Source: Lactiplantibacillus plantarum
Lineage (GTDB): Bacteria > Bacillota > Bacilli > Lactobacillales > Lactobacillaceae
Length of the DNA stretch: 64,000 bases
Direction: 5' to 3'
Assembly: GCF_014131735.1 (NCBI RefSeq)
Contig: NZ_CP039121.1
Span: 3,178,937-3,242,936, forward strand
A program made the translations under genes and the position numbers. The notes below the pieces were generated by a model. The model made no database searches, was not told the origin of the DNA, and saw only the letters and a list, made by a program, of their open reading frames with translations. Each line of letters opens with the position of its first letter. Within the stretch, counting starts at the first letter, position 1. Positions 33,484 to 44,799 of this stretch are shown one piece after another.

Positions 33484-34251
33484 TCAAATCAAATCAAAAT
33501 GTTGCAATCCTTGGGCAATCCCGCCGTGCATGTTGTCAGCGGTCACGTACCGCGCGAGTTGTTTGACCTGCGGATGACCATTGCCCATTGCAATCGGTGT
33601 CTGGATCATTCGGAACATCTCAATATCATTTAATTGATCACCAAACGCATAGGTCGGTACCTTAGTTAAATGCGCCTTGGTTAAGATATCCTGAATTCCA
33701 ACCGCCTTGGAGACGCCCCATTGCATAGTGTCCAGCGCACGCGGATTATTACGAACAAAATGTAGTCGGCCTCGATATCGCTGCCGATATTGCGCCGCAT
33801 TCAACGGATCAAACGTCAGTAAGAAATTAATATGTTGATGTTCATAAAAGTGCGGTGCGACCCGGGCCGTCTGTCTGAGTGCCCGATAATTACTGGTTGT
33901 CAATGCATCACGATGGCTTAACGCAAAACCGGCGTTATTATAATAAGCTAGCGCATTCTGTTGGCGATTGGCAAAATGAGTAATATCGGTCAAAAGCTCC
34001 TTATCCAGTTCGTGCGCACTCAAAAACTGCCCTTGATACGCGACGTAACTCCCATTCGCACTGACGATTGAATCGATCCCCGTCGTTGTCATCACATCTT
34101 GAACTTCGAATACATTGCGACCCGTGGCAATGACGGGTAGGACGTGGTTAGCTCGTAATTGCTGGATTGCCCGCACACTGCTGGCCGCAACCGTCTTATC
34201 GTCCTGCATTAACGTTCCATCCAAATCAAAAAACACTACTGCTTGATACAA
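33484..34251 (-). CDS. HAD-IIB (Cof-type) hydrolase
   Basis: The 255-residue sugar-phosphatase-like HAD protein has FFDLDGTLM (catalytic aspartates), VIATGRNVFEV (motif 2), a C2 cap and YAFGDQLNDIEMF (motif 4). Proteins of this group dephosphorylate sugar phosphates or flavin/PLP intermediates. TTG start with AGGGGGT upstream. It lies between the maltose and glycogen operons; substrate unknown. Confidence 0.88.
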   Translation of the reverse strand: MYQAVVFFDLDGTLMQDDKTVAASSVRAIQQLRANHVLPVIATGRNVFEVQDVMTTTGIDSIVSANGSYVAYQGQFLSAHELDKELLTDITHFANRQQNALAYYNNAGFALSHRDALTTSNYRALRQTARVAPHFYEHQHINFLLTFDPLNAAQYRQRYRGRLHFVRNNPRALDTMQWGVSKAVGIQDILTKAHLTKVPTYAFGDQLNDIEMFRMIQTPIAMGNGHPQVKQLARYVTADNMHGGIAQGLQHFDLI

Positions 34252-34583
34252 CCAATTACCCCCTAATTAATCAGTCACTGGCCAATAACCAGCGCCACCA
34301 ATACACTAATTACCTTCGTGATGACGTCTATTTAAAACCATCCGAAAAGGTGCTTTAGTGTTTACCTTTATTATAAGCACCTCGTCTGAACAACGCAGAC
34401 ATTCTGCTTATAAGCGCACAAAAATGCGTGGCCAATCAAGGAAAGCCACGCACTAATGTGCCTACGTCTCATTAAGGATCGATGAGTACTTCGTAATACA
34501 TAATCAATAGCGGGGTGCTATTAAAAAGTACAATTATACTATACGGCTGAACCGTACTAACAATCATCAAGTTCCTGTAAAAT
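34252..34583. other. Gap between glycogen operon and HAD gene
   Basis: No gene seen. It contains the terminator of the glycogen operon (34420-34452) and, on the left, the HAD gene's upstream region. TACGG/CCGTA (about 34540-34555) forms a small dyad just past the GH13 stop. Confidence 0.5.
34420..34452 (-). terminator. Terminator of the glycogen operon
   Basis: TGCGTGGC/GCCACGCA stem, with TTTTTG following on the minus strand. Confidence 0.75.
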
Positions 34584-36401
34584 TTAGGTAAAGTTTTCAA
34601 TAAGGCGCAACTGTTCACCACCCAGCGTCTGCGTCACAAGGCAGCGTTGAATCGCTTGTGCTAATTTTATGGGCACACCACTCAACTTTAAATCGTGACT
34701 CGTCATGGTTCGCGGCTCAGTAGTCACATTGACAATCACCATCACGGTCTGATCAGCCTGCCAATAAAGGTAGCCAATGCCATAATCTGCCAAGTAAAAC
34801 GGCACAAAGTGGGCTGTGTTTAACCACGGGTGCCGTTGACGCCAATTCGCCCAGTCAGCGACAAACTGAACTTGCGCCTGATCTGCGTCCTGCCACGGAT
34901 AAAACGCACGGTTATCAGGGTCTTTCCCCCCCATCATCAACGCCTCATCACCGTAATACAGGCACGGTACACCTGGAAGCGTCAAGAGTAGTTGGACGGC
35001 CAAACGTAGGCGTTGGCGATCTTCGGCTAACATAGTCAGGATTCTGGGCGTATCATGGCTACCGATGTTATTGAAGTTAAAGCGAAACGTCGTAGCGGGA
35101 TAATTTTCCTTGAGGGTCATTAGTTCACGCCACCATTCGGCCGGTGTTAGCGTGCCGTTTAAAACGTGAATAATCAAGCGGCGGAGCGGATAATTCATGA
35201 CAGCCTGTAAGCCGCCGCCCTCTAAGTAGTGCCGGCGCATCCCATACGCTAATTTATGAGAGGCATCCTCCCAAACTTCACCGATCAAAACCTTATCCGG
35301 ATAACGGTCAAGGGTCCGTCGAATTTCAGCAATGAAATCGTCTGGCAACTCATCCGCGACATCTAGGCGCCAGCCATCCACACCGCGTTGCGTCCAATAA
35401 TCAATGACCGAATCGGGTTTACCAAAGATAAAATCGCGGTATGTTGGATCGTCTTTATCAACTGTCGGCAGATCACGGATGCCCCACCAGCTATCGTAAT
35501 CGTGGGGATAATGAATGAATGTGAACCACGGGTAGTACGGACTCGTGGTCGACTGAGTTGCCCCAACCGTCGGGTAATGGCCCGCCTGATTGAAATACTT
35601 AGAATCCACACCAACATGGTTAAAAACACCGTCTAAGATCAGTCGCATACCGGCCCGGTGTACGGCCGCGACCAGGTTATCAAAGTCCGTCAAATCGCCG
35701 ACGACCGGATCAATCTTCAGATAGTCACCCGTATCATACCGATGATTACTGCTGGCCTCAAAGATCGGCGTCAGATAAATAATTGTCACACCGAGTCGCT
35801 GTAAATATGGAATCTTAGCACTAATACCGCGCAAATTACCACCGTAAAAATCCCAGCGTAAAATCGCCCGGTGTTCATCACGCACGTATAGTGGGCGATC
35901 CGTTAGTTGACCATAAATAAAGCTATTTGGCTTGGGCGCATTAACGTGGCCATCCGCGTTGCCATTATTGAAGCGGTCAACAAAGATCTGATAAGCAACC
36001 CCTTCACGATACCATTGTGGCAATGTTTCTACTGCTTTCAAGATTGTCAATTGATACATTTGAACATGCTCGCGCAAGACGTATTGAACGCCCGGGCCAC
36101 CATAACCACCATCAACGCAACCATAATAAGCGGTCATGGTCGCCGTTTCAATCCGAAAATAGTAGAAGTACAGGCCAACCTGGGTCGGTATAAACGTGGC
36201 CGTATACATTGTGGGACTGATTGGATGTAACGGTAAGGCCTGTTCATCATCCCACTGACCATCATGAGCCACGCATAAATCAATCTGCTTAACCGGCGTT
36301 ACTGTCTGAACACTGATTGTGAATTGAACGGGTGTCTGGCGGGTCACGGCACCAAAGGGCGTCTTATACGTGGGTAAAAATGAGTTATACGTTACCTGCA
36401 T
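34584..36401 (-). CDS. GH13 neopullulanase/maltogenic amylase/cyclomaltodextrinase-type enzyme
   Basis: The 605-residue protein has an N-terminal beta domain (about 1-120) followed by a GH13_20-type barrel. Conserved sites are DGVFNHVG (region I), GWRLDVADELP (nucleophile Asp), LIGEVWEDA (acid/base Glu) and FNNIGSHDTPR (transition-state Asp). It has no signal peptide, so it is intracellular and would hydrolyse maltodextrins or alpha-1,6 branches released by GlgP. It has been annotated as amylopullulanase in L. plantarum. Last gene of the glg operon, 17 bases after glgP, with a GGAAGGG ribosome binding site. Confidence 0.88.
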   Translation of the reverse strand: MQVTYNSFLPTYKTPFGAVTRQTPVQFTISVQTVTPVKQIDLCVAHDGQWDDEQALPLHPISPTMYTATFIPTQVGLYFYYFRIETATMTAYYGCVDGGYGGPGVQYVLREHVQMYQLTILKAVETLPQWYREGVAYQIFVDRFNNGNADGHVNAPKPNSFIYGQLTDRPLYVRDEHRAILRWDFYGGNLRGISAKIPYLQRLGVTIIYLTPIFEASSNHRYDTGDYLKIDPVVGDLTDFDNLVAAVHRAGMRLILDGVFNHVGVDSKYFNQAGHYPTVGATQSTTSPYYPWFTFIHYPHDYDSWWGIRDLPTVDKDDPTYRDFIFGKPDSVIDYWTQRGVDGWRLDVADELPDDFIAEIRRTLDRYPDKVLIGEVWEDASHKLAYGMRRHYLEGGGLQAVMNYPLRRLIIHVLNGTLTPAEWWRELMTLKENYPATTFRFNFNNIGSHDTPRILTMLAEDRQRLRLAVQLLLTLPGVPCLYYGDEALMMGGKDPDNRAFYPWQDADQAQVQFVADWANWRQRHPWLNTAHFVPFYLADYGIGYLYWQADQTVMVIVNVTTEPRTMTSHDLKLSGVPIKLAQAIQRCLVTQTLGGEQLRLIENFT

Positions 36402-36418
36402 CCGTCACCCTTCCTTTC

Positions 36419-38821
36419 TTAATTCAGTCGTTCGTGGGGCACTTGCCAAATATCGTCAGCATACCGCGCCACTGCTAAGTCCGCGGCAAAGTGTCCCGAA
36501 GCGGCAATATTGGCTAACGAGCGTTGTTGCCAAGTGGGTTGATTTTGAAAATCACGACTGATCTGCTGTTGTTGGGTGACATAAGCCCGGTAATCGGCTA
36601 AGACAAAGAATTCATCATTATACCGCAGTAATGAATCATAGATTTCCCGACCAACCGTTGGAATTCCCGGAATCGTGCCATCAATCAAACTATCTAAGAG
36701 CCGTTTTAATTCAGGATCAGCATCGTAAAAGTCAGCGGCGTGATAGTTGCCGCGATGGTAATAGTCGTACACTTCATTGACCTTAAGCCCAAACGGATAT
36801 TCATTTTCAGCACCCGCCGCTTGCATAATGTCGATATTCGCGCCGTCATACGTTGCCAATGATAATGCACCGTTGGCCATCAGTTTCATGTTACTAGTCC
36901 CCGACGCTTCTTTGGAGGCCGTTGAAATCTGCTCGCTAACGTCGGCGGCGGGAATGATCAGTTCGGCAATGGAGACCCCGTAGTTCGGAATAAAGACGAT
37001 CTTTAACCGATCACCAATCGCCGGGTCCTGATTCACCATGTCAGCGACGACATTAATGAGTTTGATAATCGCCTTGGCATAGTGATAACTAGGAGCCGCC
37101 TTGGCACCGAAAATGTGTACTCGCGGCACGACTGGCTGTTGCGGATGATCCTTAATGGCAAAATACTCGCGCAAGATTTCAAAGACGTGTAGGAGTTGCC
37201 GCTTATAAGCATGCAACCGTTTGATTTGAACATCGTAAATCGCGTCGGTGCGAATCTTGATCCCCATAGTACGCTGAACGTACGCGGCTAAAGCTTGCTT
37301 GTTAGTCAGTTTAACTTGACCTAACTGGTACAAAAAGTGGTCATCTTGTTGATACGGCAGTAGCGTCTGTAATAAATCTGGTTGCCGCCGCCAGTCCGAA
37401 CCAATCGTCTGATCAATCAATTGCGCTAGTGGTTGGTTCGCCAATTGAACCCACCGCCGGGTTGCAATGCCATTCGTCTTATTATTAAACCGCTCCGGAT
37501 AAACTTGATACAGGCCCCGTAACACATCCGTTTTCAGTAATTCCGTATGCAGTGGCGCGACACCGTTCACACTGTGACTCCCAATCACAGCTAGGTAGGC
37601 CATCCGTACTTGTCCGTTGCCTAAAGGCGCCGTCTGATCAACGAGCGCTTTGCCAAAAATCGGCGTTTGTTGTTCCCGGTAGCGCCGGTCGATTTCCGCA
37701 ATAATCTGATAAATCCGAGGTAGCAGGTTTTTAAACATATCGATTGGCCAAGTCTCGAGGGCCTCTTGTAAAATCGTATGGTTCGTGTAACTCATGACTT
37801 GCGTCGTTAACGTCCACGCAACTTCCCATGAACAGTGATGTTCATCCATTAATAGCCGCATCATCTCAGGGATCACCAGCGTCGGGTGCGTATCGTTAAT
37901 GTGAATCGCGACCTTTTTGCCTAACAATTTGATGCCATGGTGCGTCGCACAAAAATCACGCACGATACTTTGAACACCCGCAGAAGAGAAAAAGTATTCT
38001 TGGCGTAAACGCAGTTGTTGCCCGGCCGAGTTAGAATCGTCAGGATACAAGACCTTGGTAATCTCACTGATTCGATCACGCTGATCCTGCGAAGAATAGG
38101 TCGCACTGGGTGGTAACTCCGCGGACCACAAACGCAAGGTGTTCGTAATATCGTTGTGATACCCGACGATACCAACGTCGTAAGGAACCGCTAGCACGTC
38201 TTCCGTATTTTCAGATTGCGGTTGTAAACTACCATCCGCTTGCGGTTGTAACCACACATTGCCGCCGAACTGGACAATGCAGCTCTTGTTATCGCGCCGG
38301 GTCTCCCACACGTTGCCATGATGGAGCCAATCATCGGGTAATTCTACTTGATAGCCATCCATGAAAACTTGTTTGAACAAGCCGTAACGATAGCGGATGC
38401 CGTTACCGTTGCCGGCAATTTTCAAACTAGCCATCGCGTCCATATAACAGGCTGCCAACCGACCTAATCCTCCGTTACCAAGCGCCGGATCAGGTTCAGC
38501 CTGACTGATTGTCTCAAAGTCTAAGCCTAATTCCGTTAGCCCTTTTTTTACCGTCGTCAATAAGTTGAGATTCAACAAATTAGAAGCGAGTAAGCGTCCC
38601 GGCAAGAACTCGATGGAAAAATAATAGACTTGTTTCTGATGATGATCGCGGTAAAATTTAGCTGTTCGTGTCCAACTCTGACTGTTATAGCGCCGAACTA
38701 GCTGTCCCAGTGCAATAAATTGCCCAATCGTCGAGGTGTCACTCAGCGATGTTGAATACAAGGTCTCAATTTCACTTAGAAAGTCCTTTTTAAATTGCGC
38801 ACACGTTAATTTCAAATTCAC
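36419..38821 (-). CDS. glgP: Glycogen/maltodextrin phosphorylase
   Basis: An 800-residue GT35 enzyme that releases alpha-glucose-1-phosphate from glycogen ends. The pyridoxal-phosphate lysine is in KEASGTSNMKLMANG, and EPDPALGNGGLGRLAACY and the following segments match the family. Start: GTG at 38821 is almost overlapped by its GGGGGTG ribosome binding site; the TTG two codons later (38815) is better spaced and may be used. It is 13 bases after glgA. Confidence 0.95.
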   Translation of the reverse strand: MNLKLTCAQFKKDFLSEIETLYSTSLSDTSTIGQFIALGQLVRRYNSQSWTRTAKFYRDHHQKQVYYFSIEFLPGRLLASNLLNLNLLTTVKKGLTELGLDFETISQAEPDPALGNGGLGRLAACYMDAMASLKIAGNGNGIRYRYGLFKQVFMDGYQVELPDDWLHHGNVWETRRDNKSCIVQFGGNVWLQPQADGSLQPQSENTEDVLAVPYDVGIVGYHNDITNTLRLWSAELPPSATYSSQDQRDRISEITKVLYPDDSNSAGQQLRLRQEYFFSSAGVQSIVRDFCATHHGIKLLGKKVAIHINDTHPTLVIPEMMRLLMDEHHCSWEVAWTLTTQVMSYTNHTILQEALETWPIDMFKNLLPRIYQIIAEIDRRYREQQTPIFGKALVDQTAPLGNGQVRMAYLAVIGSHSVNGVAPLHTELLKTDVLRGLYQVYPERFNNKTNGIATRRWVQLANQPLAQLIDQTIGSDWRRQPDLLQTLLPYQQDDHFLYQLGQVKLTNKQALAAYVQRTMGIKIRTDAIYDVQIKRLHAYKRQLLHVFEILREYFAIKDHPQQPVVPRVHIFGAKAAPSYHYAKAIIKLINVVADMVNQDPAIGDRLKIVFIPNYGVSIAELIIPAADVSEQISTASKEASGTSNMKLMANGALSLATYDGANIDIMQAAGAENEYPFGLKVNEVYDYYHRGNYHAADFYDADPELKRLLDSLIDGTIPGIPTVGREIYDSLLRYNDEFFVLADYRAYVTQQQQISRDFQNQPTWQQRSLANIAASGHFAADLAVARYADDIWQVPHERLN

Positions 38822-38834
38822 ACCCCCATCAAAC

Positions 38835-40274
38835 CTAACGCATTAGCTTCTGATAAGTCGCACGGTACTGCTGTGCAGAATGTTCCCAGCCAAAATCACA
38901 AGTCATTGCTTGGTGCTGCAGCTGCCGCCAAACCAGTGGATGCTGCCGATATAAGGTCACGGCTAGAACCATAATTTTACGTAGAACCGCTGGCTGGTAG
39001 TCGTCAAAGCTAAAGCCGGTTCCCTGATCGGTATAGCGATTGTACGGAATGACCGTGTCCCGCAACCCACCGACCGCGTGCACGATCGGTAACGTCCCGT
39101 AATGCATCGCCATCATCTGCGACAAGCCACACGGTTCAAAGGCAGAAGGCATAAGAAAGATATCACTGGCCGCATAGATTTGCTGAGCTAGCTGCGTATC
39201 AAATTGAATCGCGGCGACCACCTTTTGCGGATACGCCGACTGATAGGTGCGTAACGCGCGTTCCAATGCTGGGTCACCCGTTCCCAAAACAATGAGTTGC
39301 ACATCTTGTTGCTGCAAGAATGGATTCAATGCATCCAGCAAGAGGTCGATACCCTTTTGCTTCGTTAACCGAGAAACGACTGCCAATACCGGCACGTTTT
39401 TGACAGGCAACCCTAATCGGCGCTGTAAAGCACGTTTATTCTGACGTTTAGGTTTCAAATTCTTAGCCGAATAATTCGCCGTTAGTGCCAGGTCGGTTGC
39501 GGGATCGTATAATTGCATATCAATGCCATTAAGAATCCCACTCAGTTTGTACCGATTGGCCCGCAGTACCCCGTCGAGACGTTCCCCAAAAGCTGGTGTT
39601 TGAATCTCTTGTGCGTAGGTCGGTGACACCGTATTAACGGCATCTGCAAAGTTAATACCGCCCTTCAGCCAGTTCACTTGATCGTAAAACGCCACGCCGG
39701 CTTCGGTGTAAGTCTCAGTTCCGATTCGAAAGAGACTATCCAAAATAATCGGATCGTAGACACCTTGAAACTGTAAGTTATGAATCGTCAGCACCGTTTT
39801 AATATCACGATACGCTTCGATCCAATAGTACTTTTCAGCTAGCAAGACAGGAATAAACGCCGTATGCCAATCATTGAGTTGTAAAATATCAGGGATATAA
39901 TCGATCTGCTCCATCATTTCACAAACCGCCATCTGAAAGAAGGCAAAGCGTGCACCATCATCCCAATAACCATATAATCCTTCACGACCAAAATAATCTA
40001 AATTATCAATTAGATAATACTGAACGTGCGCGACTGTCAGAGTTTTAATACCGCAATACATCGCATGTTCACCCACTTGAACAGTAAAATGCGTCACTGG
40101 CACTAACTGCTGCTGATATTCGGTCGGCATCTGGTGAGGGTAATACGGAATCACTACACGCGTCTCGATTCCTTCCGCTTGCAAGGCGCGCGGTAACGCC
40201 ATACTAACATCGCCTAAGCCACCAGTCTTATAAAAAGGGGCCGCTTCTGCCGCCGCGAATAATACCCTAGTCAT
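38835..40274 (-). CDS. glgA: Glycogen synthase
   Basis: The 479-residue GT5 synthase transfers glucose from ADP-glucose to the glycogen chain. The KTGGLGDVSMALP motif near the N terminus binds ADP-glucose. The C-terminal half has VVSRLTKQKG and MPSAFEPCGLSQMMAM, containing the conserved glutamate region. It overlaps the end of glgD by 8 bases. Ribosome binding site GGAGGTGG. Confidence 0.96.
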   Translation of the reverse strand: MTRVLFAAAEAAPFYKTGGLGDVSMALPRALQAEGIETRVVIPYYPHQMPTEYQQQLVPVTHFTVQVGEHAMYCGIKTLTVAHVQYYLIDNLDYFGREGLYGYWDDGARFAFFQMAVCEMMEQIDYIPDILQLNDWHTAFIPVLLAEKYYWIEAYRDIKTVLTIHNLQFQGVYDPIILDSLFRIGTETYTEAGVAFYDQVNWLKGGINFADAVNTVSPTYAQEIQTPAFGERLDGVLRANRYKLSGILNGIDMQLYDPATDLALTANYSAKNLKPKRQNKRALQRRLGLPVKNVPVLAVVSRLTKQKGIDLLLDALNPFLQQQDVQLIVLGTGDPALERALRTYQSAYPQKVVAAIQFDTQLAQQIYAASDIFLMPSAFEPCGLSQMMAMHYGTLPIVHAVGGLRDTVIPYNRYTDQGTGFSFDDYQPAVLRKIMVLAVTLYRQHPLVWRQLQHQAMTCDFGWEHSAQQYRATYQKLMR

Positions 40275-41439
40275 GCACAGCCACCTCCGCTTGTTGAAAG
40301 ACGTGCTGCCCTTTGCTGATGACTAACGGTGTCGTTGAAGTTCCTTTAAGCACTAGGTTGGGCCCGATTACGGCGTCTTTATCGATAATGACGTTTTCTA
40401 ACTTACAACCGGCACCGATCCGGGCCCCCTGCATAATGATGGCATTTTTAACTTGGCTATCACGATTAATCAGTACATCCCGAAAGATGACGGAGTGGTC
40501 AAGTTGCCCTTCAATATAGCCCCCAGTACCACATAAACTATCACGACACTGTGAACCAGTCGCAAAGAACGTCGGGATTTCATTTTTGACCTTGGTGTAA
40601 ATACGGCGCGAACTGTAGAATAACGCTCGGAAATTAGCTTCATCCAAAACGGCCATATTGGCCGCAAAGTAGCTGTTGATATCATGAATATTCGCCTGAA
40701 AGCCCGTATATTCAAAAGCATTAGCGTTATGTTGGATGACTGCTTGCCGCATCAATTCCTCTAGGCTGATCATGTCACCCCGTTGATTGGCCGACTGCAA
40801 TAATTCGATTAAATCGACCGTACTCATCAAGTAAATAGCCATGCTCTTGGCAACTTGTTTCGTCTTCGGGCTAATCTTGGCCTTGCTCATCGGAACGACC
40901 GCCGTTGCTTCTCCCTTAGCAGTCAATTGTAAGATTGTATTTTCGGGAATCAAACTAGCTGGATCAACGCGCTTATAAACCGCCGTCACGGGACTGTTAC
41001 GTTCCTCGTGATACCGTAGTAGCGCCTTTAAATCAATATTACCAACATTGCGAGTACTCATCACTACCGAGTACTCACTCTGGCTGCATTTCAGAAACTG
41101 AATCGAATTATCATAGTAATGGTGCAGTAATGCGGCCTTCTTTTCTGGCGCCACTAATTTCAAGTCATTGTATGGGGACAAGAATAGGCCGCCGCGAATT
41201 GTGTTCAGGCTCCAGTCACGCCCGCTACGCAAATGGTCAGCCACGGAACGCCCTGACCGCGGGACCGTCACCATCACATTTTGAATCCCCGCATTGATGA
41301 CACTCGATAATTGAAAATCAACCAACCGATAACGACCACCAAAGGGTAACATTCCAACTGGCCGAACTGCAGTCAATGGTTGTAACGCGTCACTTGGTTC
41401 CAGTAAATTAATAATGGCACTCACTTGTTCACGTCTCAT
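40267..41439 (-). CDS. glgD: Glucose-1-phosphate adenylyltransferase regulatory subunit
   Basis: The 390-residue protein has a nucleotidyltransferase-like N-terminal half with a degraded catalytic loop ([12 protein letters not shown] in place of the canonical GGxGTRL), and a C-terminal left-handed beta-helix. These are the features of GlgD, which forms a hetero-oligomer with GlgC. It overlaps glgC by 4 bases and glgA by 8 bases, implying coupled translation. Ribosome binding site GGGGGTGG. Confidence 0.94.
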   Translation of the reverse strand: MRREQVSAIINLLEPSDALQPLTAVRPVGMLPFGGRYRLVDFQLSSVINAGIQNVMVTVPRSGRSVADHLRSGRDWSLNTIRGGLFLSPYNDLKLVAPEKKAALLHHYYDNSIQFLKCSQSEYSVVMSTRNVGNIDLKALLRYHEERNSPVTAVYKRVDPASLIPENTILQLTAKGEATAVVPMSKAKISPKTKQVAKSMAIYLMSTVDLIELLQSANQRGDMISLEELMRQAVIQHNANAFEYTGFQANIHDINSYFAANMAVLDEANFRALFYSSRRIYTKVKNEIPTFFATGSQCRDSLCGTGGYIEGQLDHSVIFRDVLINRDSQVKNAIIMQGARIGAGCKLENVIIDKDAVIGPNLVLKGTSTTPLVISKGQHVFQQAEVAVHD

Positions 41440-42575
41440 GGTTGTTCCACCCCCATCGTTTCGTGATACCCAACAACTGCAATCTTATCAGTCGTACCAA
41501 TAATCTGGGCATCATCACCAATCACTGCATCTTCGCCAATCAATGCGTGGTCAATCACCACATTTTTTCCAATCGTTGCACCGGGCATAATCATACTGTC
41601 AACCACGCGACTACCCATCCCAACTGACACGCGTTGCGATAAGATTGAATGATCAATTTCGCCCGCAACGTAACAACTATCAACGACCATGGCATTATTG
41701 ACCTGGCTCGTTTCCGTCAAAAACATCGGTGGTAGCACCTCTGCTTTAGAGTAAATCCGCCAGTAACGATCGCCGATATTTAACCGGTTATGGGGCGATA
41801 GGAATTCCATATTGGCTTGCCACAGACTCTTAATCGTTCCAACATCTCGCCAGTAACCCTTAAAAGCATAAGCGTAAACGGATTCATTATTGGCTAAGTA
41901 TGATGGAATGACATTTTTACCAAAGTCTTCAAGTGACTTATCGGTAGCATAACTCTTAACTAAGTAATCCCGCAAAGTCGGCCAATTGAAGATATAAATA
42001 CCCATCGAGGCTTTATCACTCTTAGGATGTTCCGGTTTTTCCTCAAACTCAATGATTCGATCCGTCGCATCCGTATTCATCATGCCAAAGCGTTTGGCTT
42101 CTTCGTTAGTCACGTGGATCACCCCAACGGTCAACGAAGCCTTCTTCTCCTGATGATATTTCAGCATAGCGTCATAATCCATCTTATAAATATGATCGCC
42201 AGATAAGACGAGCAGGTACTTGGGGTCTTGTTGATCAATATATTCGATATTTTGATAAATGGCGTGCGCCGTCCCTTGAAAGAACTTCTCACCTTCACTA
42301 GACGAGTATGGTTGTAAAACCGTCACCCCACCATTTAAGCTATCAAAGCCCCAGCTCGCACCGCTACCAATATGTGCATTCAGTTCTAGGGGTTGATATT
42401 GCGTGATAACCCCAACAGTATTCACACCCGAGTTAGCACAGTTGCTGAGTGTAAAATCAATAATTCGGTAACGACCGCCGAATGGCACGGCGGGCTTAGC
42501 CGTATCCTTTGTCAACTTACCAAGCCGGGTGCCCTGACCGCCCGCTAAAATAATCCCTAACATTTCATCTTGCAT
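41436..42575 (-). CDS. glgC: Glucose-1-phosphate adenylyltransferase
   Basis: The 379-residue ADP-glucose pyrophosphorylase has [11 protein letters not shown] and [15 protein letters not shown] (the nucleotide and activator sites), [11 protein letters not shown] (metal-binding Asp), EKP and the beta-helix domain. It makes ADP-glucose from glucose-1-phosphate and ATP. Start ATG with AGGGGGAG. It overlaps glgB by 11 bases. Confidence 0.96.
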   Translation of the reverse strand: MQDEMLGIILAGGQGTRLGKLTKDTAKPAVPFGGRYRIIDFTLSNCANSGVNTVGVITQYQPLELNAHIGSGASWGFDSLNGGVTVLQPYSSSEGEKFFQGTAHAIYQNIEYIDQQDPKYLLVLSGDHIYKMDYDAMLKYHQEKKASLTVGVIHVTNEEAKRFGMMNTDATDRIIEFEEKPEHPKSDKASMGIYIFNWPTLRDYLVKSYATDKSLEDFGKNVIPSYLANNESVYAYAFKGYWRDVGTIKSLWQANMEFLSPHNRLNIGDRYWRIYSKAEVLPPMFLTETSQVNNAMVVDSCYVAGEIDHSILSQRVSVGMGSRVVDSMIMPGATIGKNVVIDHALIGEDAVIGDDAQIIGTTDKIAVVGYHETMGVEQP

Positions 42576-44469
42576 GCTTAACTCCCCCTATCACTTTAAC
42601 TGGTCGAATCAACAATGCACCCATCGCCGGCAAGGTCACGGTAAAACTAGCTGGTTGCCCCCGATACGGCTTATCGACCGCCGTAAACGTTGTTTCTAGC
42701 TTTGTCCACGTGCCGCCAAAAGCCTGCGCTTCAGTATTGAGTAACAACTCATAACGGCCACGATACGGTACGCCAATCCGGTAATCTTGACGTTCAACAG
42801 GAACAAAATTGAAAGCAGCGACCACAAAACTGTATTTTCGTTTGGCCTGCCGGATAAACCCCATGGTCGAACTGTCAGGATCATCGGTATGTGTATAAAT
42901 AATCCCCGCAGGATCATGGTCTTGTTCCCACAACGGCCGATTGTGCCGATAGACCGCGTTCAGTTGCGTTGTGAACTGTTGCATCCGATGGTTGAGATCA
43001 TCCTTTAAGTCGACCCATTCCAACGCACTCCAGTCCCGCCACTCTAGAAACTGCCCCCACTCTGAACCCATAAAATTCAGTTGTTTTCCTGGAAAGGCAG
43101 CCATATAAGTTAGCATCGTCCGCAAATTTGCAAACTGATTATAGCGGTCCCCCGGCATTTTATGCATTAATGATTTCTTGCCGTGCACGACTTCATCATG
43201 TGAAAACGGTAGAATAAACCGTTCATCGAACATGTACACGAATGCAAATGTCAGTAGATTAAAGTGATCGTGCCGATATAACGGATCCATCATAAAGAAA
43301 TCCAGGGTATCGTGCATCCACCCCATGTTCCACTTATAGTTAAATCCCAATCCGCCATTGGCCACCGAACCCGTAACCTGCGGATAGGCGGACGACTCTT
43401 CCGCAATCATCAAGATATCGGGATGGTGGGTTAAGACCGTGGTGTTCAACTTTTGTAAAAAGGCGATGCCTTCTAAATTACGATTATCCCCATACTGATT
43501 AACCTGCCCTTCGCGCCCTTCATCATAGTCGCAATACAACATGTTAGAGACAGCATCCACTCGCAAGCCATCTAGATGACACTGGTCGAGCCAATATTCG
43601 GCGCTTGAAATCAGAAAACTCTGAACCTGTGTTTTACCGAGATCAAAATTCCACGCCCCCCAACGACGGTTATTCGCGCGCTCAGGATCAGCGTATTCAA
43701 ATGTCGGCGTACCATCATACTGGTACAACGCATCATAATTGCGAATAAAGTGACCCGGTACCCAATCAACGAATACCCCGATATTCGCTTGGTGACACTG
43801 GTCAACAAAGCTGAGAAAACTGTCACGCTTGCCAAAACGACTGGTTGGCGCAAAATACCCTAATTGCTGATAACCCCAAGACGCATCTAATAAATGTTCC
43901 ATCACGGGCATTAATTCAATGTGGGTATAGCCCCGTTGTTTTACATAGGGAATCAGTTCAGCGGCTAATTCCGCATAAGTGTAGTAGCTACCATCAAGAT
44001 GACGGCGCCACGAACCTAAGTGCACCTCATAAATGTTAATTGGCCGATTGGCAGCGCGCGACTTCTTCCGGCGAGCTAGCCACAAACTATCGTGCCAACG
44101 CATCGTCATCGGCTCAACAACTACGGCCGCATCCCCCGGTTTTCGTTCGAACTGTTGTGCAAACGGGTCAATCTTTAGTTGCACTTGGCCAGTTGGTGTT
44201 GTGATCTGAAACTTGTATAACTGACCCGCATGAACGTTCGGAACTTGTCCTTGCCAAATCCCAGTCGCCCCTAATAACTTTAGTGCGCTTGGTTGCCAGT
44301 CATTAAAATCGCCAACAACCCCGACCGCCTTAGCATGCGGCGCCCAGACGCGAAATACCGCCCGACCAGATGCGGCCAAATGACAGCCTAAGTAATCCTG
44401 ACTATTAAATCCTGCGCCGGTATTAAATAAGTAACTTGCATCATTCATTTCCGTAGTTTGTTTAACCAA
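42565..44469 (-). CDS. glgB: 1,4-alpha-glucan branching enzyme
   Basis: The 634-residue GH13_9 branching enzyme has an N-terminal CBM48 domain (about 25-110) and a barrel. The nucleophile Asp is in [14 protein letters not shown], the acid/base Glu in [11 protein letters not shown], and the third carboxylate in [12 protein letters not shown]. It introduces alpha-1,6 branches in glycogen. It heads the operon glgB-C-D-A-P-GH13. TTG start with AGGGGGTG 7 bases upstream; an internal ATG at 44448 lacks a ribosome binding site. Confidence 0.95.
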   Translation of the reverse strand: MVKQTTEMNDASYLFNTGAGFNSQDYLGCHLAASGRAVFRVWAPHAKAVGVVGDFNDWQPSALKLLGATGIWQGQVPNVHAGQLYKFQITTPTGQVQLKIDPFAQQFERKPGDAAVVVEPMTMRWHDSLWLARRKKSRAANRPINIYEVHLGSWRRHLDGSYYTYAELAAELIPYVKQRGYTHIELMPVMEHLLDASWGYQQLGYFAPTSRFGKRDSFLSFVDQCHQANIGVFVDWVPGHFIRNYDALYQYDGTPTFEYADPERANNRRWGAWNFDLGKTQVQSFLISSAEYWLDQCHLDGLRVDAVSNMLYCDYDEGREGQVNQYGDNRNLEGIAFLQKLNTTVLTHHPDILMIAEESSAYPQVTGSVANGGLGFNYKWNMGWMHDTLDFFMMDPLYRHDHFNLLTFAFVYMFDERFILPFSHDEVVHGKKSLMHKMPGDRYNQFANLRTMLTYMAAFPGKQLNFMGSEWGQFLEWRDWSALEWVDLKDDLNHRMQQFTTQLNAVYRHNRPLWEQDHDPAGIIYTHTDDPDSSTMGFIRQAKRKYSFVVAAFNFVPVERQDYRIGVPYRGRYELLLNTEAQAFGGTWTKLETTFTAVDKPYRGQPASFTVTLPAMGALLIRPVKVIGGVKHAR

Positions 44470-44799
44470 AGCATCACACCCCCTATGTGATTAACTGAGC
44501 AGTTTATAAAATTAATCTTATTATAAGAAGGTGACAGGGTGTTTGCCTATCCTTGATAAGGTCGCCTTACTTAGTGGTCAAACAGGGCACAAACCCCTAA
44601 AAGATAACGATTATTATGACTGGTCACCCAGAACACTGCAAACTGATTCAGGACAACTATTCACAGTTAAGCCCGTGGTTATCCGTTTTATTGCGCCGTT
44701 TGCCAAAACATCAAAAAAAGCCCGAAAAAACGCGTTTTTTCGGGCTAGTTGATTTATTCAATTACATTTCTATCAAATTAATAATATTTATCTGACTGA
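44470..44799. other. Gap upstream of the glycogen operon
   Basis: No gene. The glg promoter should lie here; on the minus strand TATAAT within CTTATAATAAG (about 44515-44526) is a good -10 but lacks a good -35. No clear cre box was found. The right end holds the oppA terminator. Confidence 0.45.
44712..44746 (-). terminator. Terminator after oppA
   Basis: A perfect 28-base palindrome (44719-44746, AGCCCGAAAAAACG and its complement), followed by TTTTTTT on the minus strand. Confidence 0.9.
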
